Source: Tenacibaculum sp. 190130A14a (GTDB taxonomy: Bacteria; Bacteroidota; Bacteroidia; Flavobacteriales; Flavobacteriaceae). Taken from it: 64,000 bases of DNA. The translations under genes and the position numbers were made by a program. The DNA is taken from assembly GCF_964048965.1 (NCBI RefSeq), contig NZ_OZ040189.1, forward strand, positions 3,104,501 through 3,168,500, written 5' to 3'. The notes below the pieces were generated by a model, which saw only the letters and a list, made by a program, of their open reading frames with translations, was not told the DNA's origin and did not search any database. Below are positions 12,382 through 20,656 of this stretch, in pieces (the first letter of the stretch is position 1; each line of letters begins with the position of its first letter).

Positions 12382-12402
12382 AATAAAAAATTAAAGATTT
12401 TG

Positions 12403-12485
12403 TGGGGAGAGCAGGATTCGAACCTGCGAAGTCGAAAGACAACGGAGTTACAGTCCGTCCCATTTGGCCGCTCTGGAATCTCCCC
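12403..12485 (-). tRNA. tRNA-Tyr (GTA)
   Basis: 83-nt class II tRNA with the long variable arm expected for bacterial tRNA-Tyr. The acceptor stem is GGGGAGA with TCTCCCC, and the anticodon loop CTGTAAC on ACGGA/TCCGT gives anticodon GTA. Confidence 0.95.
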
Positions 12486-12525
12486 GATAAAATCTTAATA
12501 TTTTAATGAACTTTTGTTTTATTTG

Positions 12526-12599
12526 AGCCGATAGAGGGACTCGAACCCACGACCTGCTGATTACAAATCAGCTGCTCTAGCCAGCTGAGCTATATCGGC
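12526..12599 (-). tRNA. tRNA-Thr (TGT)
   Basis: 74-nt cloverleaf. The acceptor stem is GCCGATA with TATCGGC, and the anticodon loop TTTGTAA on GCTGA/TCAGC gives anticodon TGT. It is first in the tRNA cluster in the direction of transcription. Confidence 0.95.
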
Positions 12600-12697
12600 T
12601 TTTGCCATAAAAAAACAATCCGCTATTTCTAACGGACTGCAAATGTAAAAAGTTATTTCGAATTTCTAAAACTTTTTTTAAATATTTTTTCATGTTT

Positions 12698-13006
12698 TTA
12701 TGATACTAAAGAATCTTTCAATTTCTCTTTAGATTTTCTCAACTGTCTTTTTAATGATTCTACAGCTACGCTTACCCCTTCCTCAAAGGTTTTACACTGT
12801 TTCTTCACAATAAGTTCACTCCCTGGAATATTAATTTTAACTTCCGTTATTTTATTTTCTTTTTCACTCGTTTTTTGGACTTTTAAAAATACTTCTGCAT
12901 CTACAATCTTATCATGAAATTTTTCCAACCCGCCAATCTTCTTTTCAATGTAGTCTAATAATTTACGATCTGCGGTAAAGTTAATTGATTGTGTGAATAC
13001 CTTCAT
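12698..13006 (-). CDS. hpf: Ribosome hibernation/translation inhibitor, HPF/RaiA family
   Basis: Short-form ribosome-associated inhibitor, 102 residues, that binds the 30S decoding region in starved cells. The beta-alpha-beta-beta-beta-alpha family pattern is visible: MKVFTQSINFTADRKLLDYIEKKI, then DAEVFLKVQ, KITEVKINIPGSELIV and a C-terminal helix (FEEGVSVAVESLKRQLRKSKEK). It lacks the C-terminal dimerisation domain of long HPF. It follows the recombinase gene by 13 bp, so the two are probably cotranscribed. Confidence 0.9.
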   Translation of the reverse strand: MKVFTQSINFTADRKLLDYIEKKIGGLEKFHDKIVDAEVFLKVQKTSEKENKITEVKINIPGSELIVKKQCKTFEEGVSVAVESLKRQLRKSKEKLKDSLVS

Positions 13007-13019
13007 AATTTTACAATTT

Positions 13020-13904
13020 TTAGGTCGACTCTCTAGGATGAGCCTTGTTATACACTTCTTTTATTTGTTCCAAGCTACTATGTGTGTAAACTTGAGTTGA
13101 GGCTAAACTTGAATGCCCTAGTAATTCTTTAACCGTATTGAGAGATGCTCCACCGTTCAATAAATGAGTCGCGAAGGTATGTCGCAACATGTGCGGACTC
13201 TTTTTCACCTTCGTTGAAGCCCTACTAAAGTACGAATTTATTATTCGGTAAACAAGTGTTTCATATAGTTTATTTCCTCTTTCTGTAACTAACAATTCAT
13301 CTATATTCGTATCTATTTGTTTTTTAGACTTTAAATACCTTTTAAGAGTATCTAAAACCATATCTAACAACACCACATACCGTTCTTTATTCCTTTTCCC
13401 AACCACCTTAAGAGTCTTATCATTATAATTCACATCCAACTCTTTAATACGAATCAACTCGGCTCTACGTATACCTGTGGTGTACAACAATTCTACAATC
13501 AATTTATTCCGAATACCAACAAAATCATTTTCTTCTACCATTTCTTCAAACACTTTCAACACCTCTTCTTCAGAAAAAGGTAACTGAACCTTTGCTTGTA
13601 CCTTTAATGATTTATGACTTGACAATGGATTTACTTCTATTTCTCCAATTTTTTGCAAAAATTTATAAAACGATTTTAACGAACTCACTTTTCTGTTAAT
13701 AGACCTATTTGCAACATTAGCATTTACCAATGACACTATCCAATTTCGAATTTGATTATAATGTAACTCTTCAATATCCTCCTGATCAAACTCTTTTACA
13801 CAAAACCTCTTAAAAGCCATCAAATCTGCTTCATAAGCTTTTATCGTGTGCTTAGAGTATTTCTTCTCTAACGATAGGTAATCAATAAATGCATCTATTA
13901 ACAT
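13020..13904 (-). CDS. Tyrosine recombinase, XerC/XerD family
   Basis: Site-specific recombinase of 294 residues, most likely the chromosome-dimer-resolving Xer enzyme. The N-terminal SAM-like core-binding domain covers about residues 1–85 (FIDYLSLEKKYSKHTIKAYEADL). The catalytic domain shows the first Arg (TTGIRRAEL), the HxxR box (HMLRHTFATHLL), LGHSSLASTQ and the nucleophilic Tyr in QVYTHSSL. Context between rpsU and hpf is the conserved Flavobacteria arrangement and argues for a housekeeping Xer protein rather than a mobile-element integrase. XerC versus XerD cannot be decided from the sequence alone. Confidence 0.92.
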   Translation of the reverse strand: MLIDAFIDYLSLEKKYSKHTIKAYEADLMAFKRFCVKEFDQEDIEELHYNQIRNWIVSLVNANVANRSINRKVSSLKSFYKFLQKIGEIEVNPLSSHKSLKVQAKVQLPFSEEEVLKVFEEMVEENDFVGIRNKLIVELLYTTGIRRAELIRIKELDVNYNDKTLKVVGKRNKERYVVLLDMVLDTLKRYLKSKKQIDTNIDELLVTERGNKLYETLVYRIINSYFSRASTKVKKSPHMLRHTFATHLLNGGASLNTVKELLGHSSLASTQVYTHSSLEQIKEVYNKAHPREST

Positions 13905-13943
13905 TAATTCAAGTATTTTATCAAAAATAAAGTTTTAAAAATA

Positions 13944-13975
13944 AAAAAACCTGTATTGAAACAATACAGGTTTTA
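13944..13975 (-). terminator. Intrinsic terminator of rpsU
   Basis: A 13-bp perfect stem (AAAACCTGTATTG with CAATACAGGTTTT, 3-nt loop) is followed on the minus strand by a T-rich run. It lies just after the rpsU stop and separates rpsU from the recombinase-hpf pair. Confidence 0.85.
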
Positions 13976-13994
13976 ATCTTTATAAGGTTATTGA

Positions 13995-14192
13995 TTAACC
14001 TAATTCTTCTTGAGTTCTTAATCTTTGAACGTAAGATGCTTTAATTTTTTGAGCTCTTTTCGCTACAGAAGGCTTTGTAAACTGCTTTCTACCACGTAAT
14101 TCTCTCATGATCTTAACGTTAGAATATTTACGCTTATAACGCTTTAATGCTCTATCGATATTCTCTCCTTCTTTAACTGGAATGATTAACAT
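13995..14192 (-). CDS. rpsU: 30S ribosomal protein bS21
   Basis: Small basic 30S protein near the mRNA exit platform. The start at 14192 gives 65 residues beginning MLIIPVKEGENIDRALKRYK, the standard bS21 N-terminus. A longer frame back to 14285 exists but adds a non-conserved 31-residue extension. This start is fixed by a strong Shine-Dalgarno sequence 8 nt upstream. In Bacteroidota bS21 helps hide the 16S anti-SD, and rpsU is known to be controlled through its unusual SD in Flavobacterium; the same arrangement is visible here. Confidence 0.96.
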   Translation of the reverse strand: MLIIPVKEGENIDRALKRYKRKYSNVKIMRELRGRKQFTKPSVAKRAQKIKASYVQRLRTQEELG

Positions 14193-14200
14193 GTGTTTGC

Positions 14201-14210
14201 ACCTCCTTTC
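14201..14210 (-). promoter_or_regulatory. Strong Shine-Dalgarno of rpsU
   Basis: On the minus strand GAAAGGAGGT lies 8 nt before the rpsU ATG. It stands out because other genes in this window lack SD sequences, having AT-rich leaders instead. It decides the rpsU start and fits autogenous control: ribosomes lacking bS21 expose the anti-SD and translate this mRNA better. Confidence 0.9.
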
Positions 14211-14320
14211 ATTGTAGTCTTCTATATTTTTTAATGTAACATTTAAGTTACTAATTGTTTTTATTTTCGGACTGCAAAGATACATAGAGTTTTTAAATTA
14301 ACAACACTAAGTTCAAAAAA

Positions 14321-15706
14321 TTATTTTGGTGCCCAAACTGAATAACTCTTAGGTGGTACTTGAATCTTTACCCAGCGTCCTCCTTGGGTTACAGGCTCCC
14401 AGTTAGAATGTCCTGTATAATCCTTTATACGAGTATTAGACCAATTGGTTTCTACCCATCTTTCTTGCCAATGATTTGCATTATTAATGTATACAATTAA
14501 CCCAGCATTGTTATGCCCATTTCTCTTAGCTATATACTCGTCATTGTCAGTATATAATATATTCGTACCTCCTCCCGCAAGATTATTATGAATCCAAATC
14601 AAGTTATTCAATCGCTCTTTATTCAACCATTCTTCATAATCTCTATAAAAAATTGTAGGATATCCTTCATGCGTTAATATATAGGCATAGGCCAGCATTT
14701 TACCGTGATAAATCTCATTAGTGTCATGATTCGTTACGAAAGTAACCGCTCTCATTGAGTTTCTTTTCCATAACATATCATCATTTAGTTTATTTAAGTT
14801 ATTTCCATCAAAAGCATCTTTCATTCTATAATAACATGCAAAATCAAAAGCACTTGCTTCCGCTTGTCCAGACCACCAATCTAATGTAGCTGCATTCCCA
14901 TCCCAGTATTCTCCTACGGTAAACCCTCCAACTTCATTTTTCCAATCTTTTACTACCCAAGGTTCAAATCCTTTAACATAGTCGAAACGCCAACCATCAA
15001 AACCAATTACATTCTTATAATACTTTGCAACGGACTCTGGATTTTTCCATAGTTCATTTTGCACTCTAACTTGGTGATGAGACAAATCTGGAAATCCTCC
15101 AAACACTCCAGTATCACTTGTAAAGTTATGATTAGGATGAAAATCATTATAGTCTCTAATAAACCTTCCTGATGCTGGTGTAAATTTGGTCCAATAATTT
15201 TGATTACTTACTGGGTTAAACTCGCTATCTCCACCACTATTATGATTGATTACAATATCTGCTATAACACTTAATTGAGCATCATGCGCTTCTGTAATTA
15301 ACCCTTTCAATTCATCTTCTGAACCAAAACGAGTTTCCACACTCCCCATTTGATCATACTTTCCGAAATCGAAATAATCAAAAGGATCATACCCCATTGA
15401 CATTGCTCCATTTTGTGCCTTGGAAGCTGGTGGTAACCAAATGGCATCGATACCTGCATCACTCCAATCTTGCACCTTATCCTTTACCGTATTCCACCAA
15501 GTACCTCCAGCAGGAACATCCCAATAAAAGGCCTGCATCATTACTCCAGAACCTATTGGTTTTAATCCTGCTCTTTCCGATTGAACATAACTTTCTTTTA
15601 CTTTACTCTCTTTTAACTGTTCTCCTATTTGGTTTTCATTAGAACAACTCAAAAAAACGGTTACCATTGGTACTATATACCAACTCTTTTTTAGAAGGGA
15701 TCTCAT
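14321..15706 (-). CDS. Alpha-amylase, GH13 family, lipoprotein
   Basis: Starch-degrading glycoside hydrolase, 461 residues. The N-terminus is a lipoprotein signal (MRSLLKKSWYIVPMVTVFLSC), so the enzyme is probably anchored to a membrane. The four GH13 motifs are present: DIVINH, GWRFDYVKG (nucleophile Asp), GEYWDG (acid/base Glu) and FVTNHDTNE (transition-state Asp). The C-terminal all-beta domain C ends IQVPPKSYSVWAPK. No SusC/SusD genes are adjacent, so it is a stand-alone amylase. A LacI-type palindrome lies about 66–81 bp upstream of the start. Confidence 0.93.
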   Translation of the reverse strand: MRSLLKKSWYIVPMVTVFLSCSNENQIGEQLKESKVKESYVQSERAGLKPIGSGVMMQAFYWDVPAGGTWWNTVKDKVQDWSDAGIDAIWLPPASKAQNGAMSMGYDPFDYFDFGKYDQMGSVETRFGSEDELKGLITEAHDAQLSVIADIVINHNSGGDSEFNPVSNQNYWTKFTPASGRFIRDYNDFHPNHNFTSDTGVFGGFPDLSHHQVRVQNELWKNPESVAKYYKNVIGFDGWRFDYVKGFEPWVVKDWKNEVGGFTVGEYWDGNAATLDWWSGQAEASAFDFACYYRMKDAFDGNNLNKLNDDMLWKRNSMRAVTFVTNHDTNEIYHGKMLAYAYILTHEGYPTIFYRDYEEWLNKERLNNLIWIHNNLAGGGTNILYTDNDEYIAKRNGHNNAGLIVYINNANHWQERWVETNWSNTRIKDYTGHSNWEPVTQGGRWVKIQVPPKSYSVWAPK

Positions 15707-15771
15707 ACTTATTTATTTTAAAATTTCTTGAAATTAAAAATAGAAAATGAAACCACGAAATCGATATAGAG

Positions 15772-15787
15772 ACGAAATCGTTTTCGT
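15772..15787. promoter_or_regulatory. Possible LacI-family operator before the amylase gene
   Basis: ACGAAATCGTTTTCGT has arms ACGAAA and TTTCGT around a TCGT centre, the form of many LacI-type sugar-repressor operators. A second ACGAAATCG half-like copy lies at about 15755. It is upstream of the amylase gene. No such regulator is encoded in the window, so this is a guess from symmetry and position. Confidence 0.35.
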
Positions 15788-15841
15788 GTTGAAAACTTAT
15801 TAATATTTCAATATCAAATGTTTAAAAAATTGTAATTCATA

Positions 15842-15875
15842 AAAAAACCACTCAAAAATTGAGTGGTTTTTATTT
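15842..15875. terminator. Bidirectional intrinsic terminator
   Basis: ACCACTC pairs with GAGTGGT, flanked by an A-run on one side and a T-run on the other. It lies downstream of the acyl-CoA dehydrogenase repeats and upstream of the amylase promoter region, so it probably stops dehydrogenase transcription. Confidence 0.75.
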
Positions 15876-15894
15876 TATATAATTTCTTAAAGAA

Positions 15895-16152
15895 TTAAGC
15901 AACTAGCTTATACTCTTTTCTATCGATTACCATTTTTGCGATATGAAAACGTATTTTCGCAAAAAGCTAATCTAGAAAGCTTATGTAGCCGGTTTATACT
16001 CTTTTTTATTAATTACCATTTTTGCGATACGAAAACGTATTTTCGCAAAAAGCTAATCTAAAAAGCCTAGGTAGCTGCTTTATACTCTTTTTTATCAATT
16101 ACCATTTTTGCGATACGAAAACGTATTTTCGCAAAAAGCTAATCTAAAAAGC
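15895..16152 (-). repeat. Three tandem 86-bp repeats copied from the end of the acyl-CoA dehydrogenase gene
   Basis: The segment TATACTCTTT... recurs at 15909, 15995, 16081 and, as the real gene end, 16167: an exact 86-bp period. Each unit holds about 45 bp matching the last codons of the dehydrogenase and about 40 bp carrying an inverted repeat (TTTTTGCGA ... TCGCAAAAA with inner CGAAAA/TTTTCG arms) at 15933, 16019 and 16105. The unit farthest from the gene is the most diverged, so it is the oldest. Apart from this, the gap between the dehydrogenase and amylase holds only the terminator and the amylase upstream region. Confidence 0.9.
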
Positions 16153-17319
16153 CTAGGTAGCTGGTTTATACTCTTTTTTATCAATTACCATTTTTGCGAT
16201 AATCTCTTTCAGGATTTCAGAAGTTCCTCCTCCAATAGGACCCAATCTACTATCTCTTAGTAAACGAGCCATTGGATATTCTTCCATATAACCATATCCT
16301 CCTAATAATTGTAATGCATCATAAATAACTTCATCAGCCATTTTCGTAGAAAGTAACTTACTCATACTTGCCTCCTTTACTACATATTGACCGTCATTTA
16401 AACGTTTTGTAATAGAGTAATTATATTCCTTACACATATCTACTCTACTCGCCATCTCTGCAACTTTATGACGTAAAGCTTGAAACTTATCTAATGTCTT
16501 ACCAAAAGCTTCTCTTTCACTCATATACTGTAAAACATAGTCTACAGCATATTCAGCTCTTGCATGAGCATTAACCCCCATTACTAATCGTTCTAAAGCA
16601 AAATGCTGCATGATATACGGAAATCCTTTCCCTTCTTCTCCCATTAGATTTTCTGCTGGAATTACCACATTATCAAAAGCTATTTCAGCGGTGTCTGATG
16701 CTCTCCAACCTAGCTTATCTAATTTGGTTGAAGATATTCCTGGAGTATCTCTATCTACAATAAAAATACTCATTCCTTTATGTTTATCTTCTGGATTTGT
16801 TTTTGCCGCTACTACTAAATAATCGGAATACACTCCATTTGTAATAAACGTTTTAGACCCGTTGATTACATAAGTGTTATCTTTTTTTATTGCTGTAGTT
16901 CTCATACCTGCTACATCACTTCCTCCAAAAGGTTCTGTAATACATAAGCATCCTATTTTCTCTCCATCAATACTCGGTGTAAGGTACTCTGCTTTAATTC
17001 TATCGTCTCCTTCTTTATTAACATGTGTCATGGCTAAATAAGCATGTGCCCACATGTTGGCAGCAAATCCTCCTGAATTAATTTTTTGTAATTCTTCCAA
17101 GAAAATTACAGTGTAAAACAAATCAAGATTCAATCCTCCATATTCTTCAGGTTGATTCAATCCAAAATACCCCATTTCTCCAAACTTCTTCCAAATGAAA
17201 CGCTCTACAGTTCCATCTTTTTCCCATTTTTCTATATGAGGCACTACTTCTTTCTGTAAAAAATCTCTAAAACTATCACGAAAAGCTTCATGCTCTTCCG
17301 TAAAGTACATACTGTTCAT
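16153..17319 (-). CDS. Acyl-CoA dehydrogenase
   Basis: FAD-dependent enzyme of fatty-acid or amino-acid beta-oxidation, 388 residues. Family signature 1 is seen as CLCITEPFGGSDVAGM and signature 2 as QLLGGYGYMEEYPMARLLRD, followed by the GGGTSEI segment near the C-terminus. N-terminal helical domain, central beta domain and C-terminal helical domain are all of normal length. The substrate chain length cannot be read from motifs. The last 15 or so codons are duplicated three times just downstream, probably by slippage or unequal exchange, without changing the gene itself. Confidence 0.93.
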   Translation of the reverse strand: MNSMYFTEEHEAFRDSFRDFLQKEVVPHIEKWEKDGTVERFIWKKFGEMGYFGLNQPEEYGGLNLDLFYTVIFLEELQKINSGGFAANMWAHAYLAMTHVNKEGDDRIKAEYLTPSIDGEKIGCLCITEPFGGSDVAGMRTTAIKKDNTYVINGSKTFITNGVYSDYLVVAAKTNPEDKHKGMSIFIVDRDTPGISSTKLDKLGWRASDTAEIAFDNVVIPAENLMGEEGKGFPYIMQHFALERLVMGVNAHARAEYAVDYVLQYMSEREAFGKTLDKFQALRHKVAEMASRVDMCKEYNYSITKRLNDGQYVVKEASMSKLLSTKMADEVIYDALQLLGGYGYMEEYPMARLLRDSRLGPIGGGTSEILKEIIAKMVIDKKEYKPAT

Positions 17320-17348
17320 CGGTTTGTTGTGAATTTGTTGTTGTTTGT

Positions 17349-18071
17349 TTATTTGGCTTCCAAATATACTATTATTCTATCGTATTTCTCTAAAGGAAAA
17401 TCTTTAATATTTCTTAATTCTGATATATCTTGGAGCTCTGCTACTTCATCTCTATATTCAAAAATCTTTTTACAAAGATCGTAATTTATTCCTGGTATTT
17501 TTAACACTTCCTTAAATTGAGCCGTGTTAATATTTATTTTTTTAATTATTTGGAAAGATTCTAAATCACTAATCAAATTACTTTGTTCTACAATATCTTG
17601 TTGACGAATATTCTTTCCTAAATACTTTTCCTGTTTCTTTCTATTTTTTTCGAGTACCCAATCAGGAAATTTAAAATAAGGAGCAATACGTCTTAATAAG
17701 CTATCTGAAATCTTAGTAACTCTTTGAAAATCCCGAGCAGAATTAACATATCTTCCCTTTTTTCTAAACTCTAACAGCCGATCTATCTCTTCTGGTAACA
17801 TTCCTAGTTTATACCCCTTAAAATCAGAAATAAAATTTGGGTTAAAAGGATAGAGTTTGGGCTTTCTACGTTCAATTTCTAAGAGTTTAAAACTATCTAT
17901 TTTCTGTTGAAAAGCAATTAATTCTATCGATTCTATTACCTCTTTTTCTGTACCTTGATTAAAACCAATCATCCAGTACGTTACTTGAAGTACTAAGATT
18001 ATTAATAGCAAAAAGAAAATCCCATTTCTTTGGCGTTTGTTATACCAGAAATGGGATTTAAATATTTTCAT
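17349..18071 (-). CDS. Helix-hairpin-helix protein, ComEA-like
   Basis: 240-residue protein with one N-terminal transmembrane segment (IFFLLLIILVLQVTYWMIGF) and two helix-hairpin-helix regions: one around PNFISDFKGYKLGMLPEEIDRLLEFRKKGRYVNSARDF-type sequence (residues 80–125, split here for brevity) and one at the C-terminus (INTAQFKEVLKIPGI...FEYRDEV). HhH motifs usually bind DNA non-specifically, and ComEA proteins act in DNA uptake, but no competence genes are next to it. It lies 29 bp after the dehydrogenase start region and 11 bp before the symporter end, on the same strand. Function uncertain. Confidence 0.8.
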   Translation of the reverse strand: MKIFKSHFWYNKRQRNGIFFLLLIILVLQVTYWMIGFNQGTEKEVIESIELIAFQQKIDSFKLLEIERRKPKLYPFNPNFISDFKGYKLGMLPEEIDRLLEFRKKGRYVNSARDFQRVTKISDSLLRRIAPYFKFPDWVLEKNRKKQEKYLGKNIRQQDIVEQSNLISDLESFQIIKKININTAQFKEVLKIPGINYDLCKKIFEYRDEVAELQDISELRNIKDFPLEKYDRIIVYLEAK

Positions 18072-18082
18072 GTTATCTTTTC

Positions 18083-19669
18083 TTAGCTTTTTATAGCCTC
18101 AAGATAACGTTTTAATTGCTTTTTAACAACAGGCATTAAGAAATATAGTCCTATCATGTTAGGGAATACCATTGCAAAAATCATTGCATCTGAGAACGCC
18201 CAAATAGAATTCATACTTGCTGCTGCACCAATCACAACAAAAGTTAAAAATAATAACTTATAAGTTAAATCTGCTTTTTTACCTCTACCAAATAAGAATT
18301 TCCAAGATTGTAATCCATAATAAGACCAAGAAATCATTGTAGAAACTGCAAACAATACTACTGCAATTGTTAAGAACACATTTGAATAAGGAATGTACTG
18401 TGCAAATGCTTTTGATGTAATCCCCGCTCCTTCGTACGCTACACCATCAATAAATACAGATCCTGATCCATCTCCTCCATATTCAAATGCTCCTCCGAAG
18501 TTAAAAATGATTATTACTAAAGCTGTCATTGTACAAATTAATACTGTATCAATAAATGGTTCTAATAATGCCACCAAACCTTCAGAAGCAGAATACTTGG
18601 TTTTTACAGCAGAGTGTGCAATAGAAGCTGAACCTGCTCCTGCTTCGTTAGAAAACGCCGCTCTTTTAAATCCAACTAGTAATACTCCTATAATACCTCC
18701 AACTCCAATTGCTGTTGGATTAAATGCTTCACTAATAATTAATCCGATAGCATCATCAACTAAAGAGAAATTAGCTCCCAAAATATAAATACATGCTAAT
18801 AAGTACATCAATGCCATAAATGGAACGACCTTTTCAGTTACCGTAGCAATTCTTTTGATACCTCCAATGATAATAATACCTACTACAATTGCTAACACAA
18901 TACCAATCATTGCACCAGCTCCAGCACTCTCTAAACCTAACAATTCTTTAATTACAATAGTTGCTTGGTTAGACTGTGCAGCATTACCACCTCCAAAAGA
19001 TCCTCCAATACAGAAAATTGCAAAAAACACTGCTGCAATTTTTCCTAACATTTCAAATCCTCTTTCTTTTAAACCTTTAGATAAATAGTACATTGGTCCT
19101 CCGTACACAGTTCCATCTTCTCCCACATCTCTATACTGAACTCCTAAAGTACATTCAACAAATTTTGTTGACATCCCTAACAAACCACAAACGATCATCC
19201 AAAAAGTTGCTCCCGGCCCTCCTAAAGCAATTGCTAAAGCAACTCCTGCAATGTTCCCGTTTCCTACGGTTCCTGAAACTGCTGTTGCCAATGCTTGGAA
19301 GTGAGACACTTCTCCTTCTTGACTTTCATCTCTAATTGTTTCAATTGAATCTCCCCCAGGAGTAACATCTCCATAAGCTGGTTCAACTACTGCATGATCA
19401 ACATTGTCATACTTTCCTCTTACTACATTAATAGCTGTAAAAAAGTGACGTACATTAGGAAAACCGAAGTATATGGTAAAGAAAGCGGCACTCGCTACTA
19501 ATAAAATCAATACGAATGGAGTTCCGAAAACTTGAAAGAAAATTACATTACTAAAGAAATCTGAAATTGGTTTAAATCCTTCATCAATTTGTTGATCTAA
19601 ACCTTTTTCTTGTGCGAAGGTTAACATCGGTGCTATTAAAAATAACAACGTTAGAAGTCTTTTCTTCAT
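18083..19669 (-). CDS. Sodium:alanine/glycine symporter, AGCS family
   Basis: Inner-membrane amino-acid transporter of 528 residues with about ten hydrophobic spans. The AGCS core is recognisable: ALATAVSGTVGNGNIAGVA, GGPGATFWMIVCGLLGMSTKF, YGGPMYYLSKGLKERG, and FKRAAFSNEAGAGSASIAHS. It starts with a signal-peptide-like extension (MKKRLLTLLFLIAPMLTFAQ) before the first transport helix, as often seen in Flavobacteria members. Substrate is probably alanine or glycine with Na+. Confidence 0.93.
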   Translation of the reverse strand: MKKRLLTLLFLIAPMLTFAQEKGLDQQIDEGFKPISDFFSNVIFFQVFGTPFVLILLVASAAFFTIYFGFPNVRHFFTAINVVRGKYDNVDHAVVEPAYGDVTPGGDSIETIRDESQEGEVSHFQALATAVSGTVGNGNIAGVALAIALGGPGATFWMIVCGLLGMSTKFVECTLGVQYRDVGEDGTVYGGPMYYLSKGLKERGFEMLGKIAAVFFAIFCIGGSFGGGNAAQSNQATIVIKELLGLESAGAGAMIGIVLAIVVGIIIIGGIKRIATVTEKVVPFMALMYLLACIYILGANFSLVDDAIGLIISEAFNPTAIGVGGIIGVLLVGFKRAAFSNEAGAGSASIAHSAVKTKYSASEGLVALLEPFIDTVLICTMTALVIIIFNFGGAFEYGGDGSGSVFIDGVAYEGAGITSKAFAQYIPYSNVFLTIAVVLFAVSTMISWSYYGLQSWKFLFGRGKKADLTYKLLFLTFVVIGAAASMNSIWAFSDAMIFAMVFPNMIGLYFLMPVVKKQLKRYLEAIKS

Positions 19670-19756
19670 GATATATGTGTTGGTTTTTTGAATTAGTAGC
19701 CCGCAATATCTTAAAAAAATGCACTTTCGACAAGTTTTCGTTGTTAAATATAAATT

Positions 19757-20656
19757 TTAGCCCAACTTTTCTTTAAATCTTTGTAAATCTTGTTTAAATG
19801 TTTTGGGATACAAACCTAAAACCTTATTTGTTTTGGTTAAATCGAAACCTGTTTTTGCTGGTCTTTTAGCTCTTTGGCTTAGTACCTTAGAAGAAATTGG
19901 TTTGAGTAAATTTTTATCTAAACTAAAGGTTACTGCTATTTGTTCTGCAATCTCAAACACACTCAATAACTGGCTTGATGAGACATTAAAAACACCTATA
20001 GTCTTTTTATCCATAGCTAACTTACATGCCAATGCTAAATCCTCCACATAGGTTGGCATTCGAAATTGATCATCAACTATTGTTAATTCTTTTCCTTCTT
20101 CTAAAGATTTTTTCACCCATAGAACTATGTTATTTCTAGACATATCAAATACTTGCCCATAAACTAAAATAGTTCTTAGAATGGTATAGTCTATTTGTGT
20201 TTGCACTAAAATTTCTTCAGACTTCAGCTTTGACATACCATAATAACTTAACGGATTTGTCTTATCTGTTTCTTTATATGGTCCGTTTTCTCCATCAAAA
20301 ATAAAGTCGGTAGATAAATGAATTAAGTGTGTATTGTTTTTTTGAGAATATTCCTTTAAATATTCAACAACTTCTATATTGAGTTTATCACAAGCTTCCT
20401 TGTTATCTTCACAAGCATCTACATTAGTCATTGCCGCTGTATTCACAATCACATCAGGATTAACTTTATTTAATTCTGATAACAATTTTTCTTTATGGGT
20501 AATATCCATGGAAACATATTCAAAATCATCTCTTCCACTTCTATTCTCTCCTCTTGAGATTCCCATTACTCTATACCTATCTTTCTCTTGTAATAATAAA
20601 TTTACTAAGGTTTGTCCTAGTAAACCATTACTACCAGTAATAACCACTTTCCTCAT
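19757..20656 (-). CDS. SDR-family reductase, RmlD-like
   Basis: NAD(P)-dependent reductase of 299 residues resembling dTDP-4-dehydrorhamnose reductase. The Rossmann motif is GSNGLLGQTL at the N-terminus; NTAAMTNVDACE and the active-site STDFIFDG...YYGMSK (Tyr-x-x-x-Lys) are conserved. No other rhamnose genes are nearby, so the true substrate is unknown. Its start overlaps the stop of the K+ channel gene by one base (TAATG), making it the last gene of a three-gene operon. Confidence 0.85.
   Translation of the reverse strand: MRKVVITGSNGLLGQTLVNLLLQEKDRYRVMGISRGENRSGRDDFEYVSMDITHKEKLLSELNKVNPDVIVNTAAMTNVDACEDNKEACDKLNIEVVEYLKEYSQKNNTHLIHLSTDFIFDGENGPYKETDKTNPLSYYGMSKLKSEEILVQTQIDYTILRTILVYGQVFDMSRNNIVLWVKKSLEEGKELTIVDDQFRMPTYVEDLALACKLAMDKKTIGVFNVSSSQLLSVFEIAEQIAVTFSLDKNLLKPISSKVLSQRAKRPAKTGFDLTKTNKVLGLYPKTFKQDLQRFKEKLG

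Noticed and set aside
13020..13904. Integrase of a mobile element near tRNA genes
   Set aside because: The position between rpsU and hpf is the conserved Flavobacteria place of a Xer recombinase; no attachment-site duplication or other mobile genes were seen.
14193..14285. 31-residue N-terminal extension of bS21
   Set aside because: The family starts MLIIPVKEGE and the strong SD sits directly before that ATG; the extension overlaps the SD and promoter region.
15895..16152. CRISPR-like array
   Set aside because: The units are contiguous tandem copies of a gene end with no variable spacers, and no cas genes are present.
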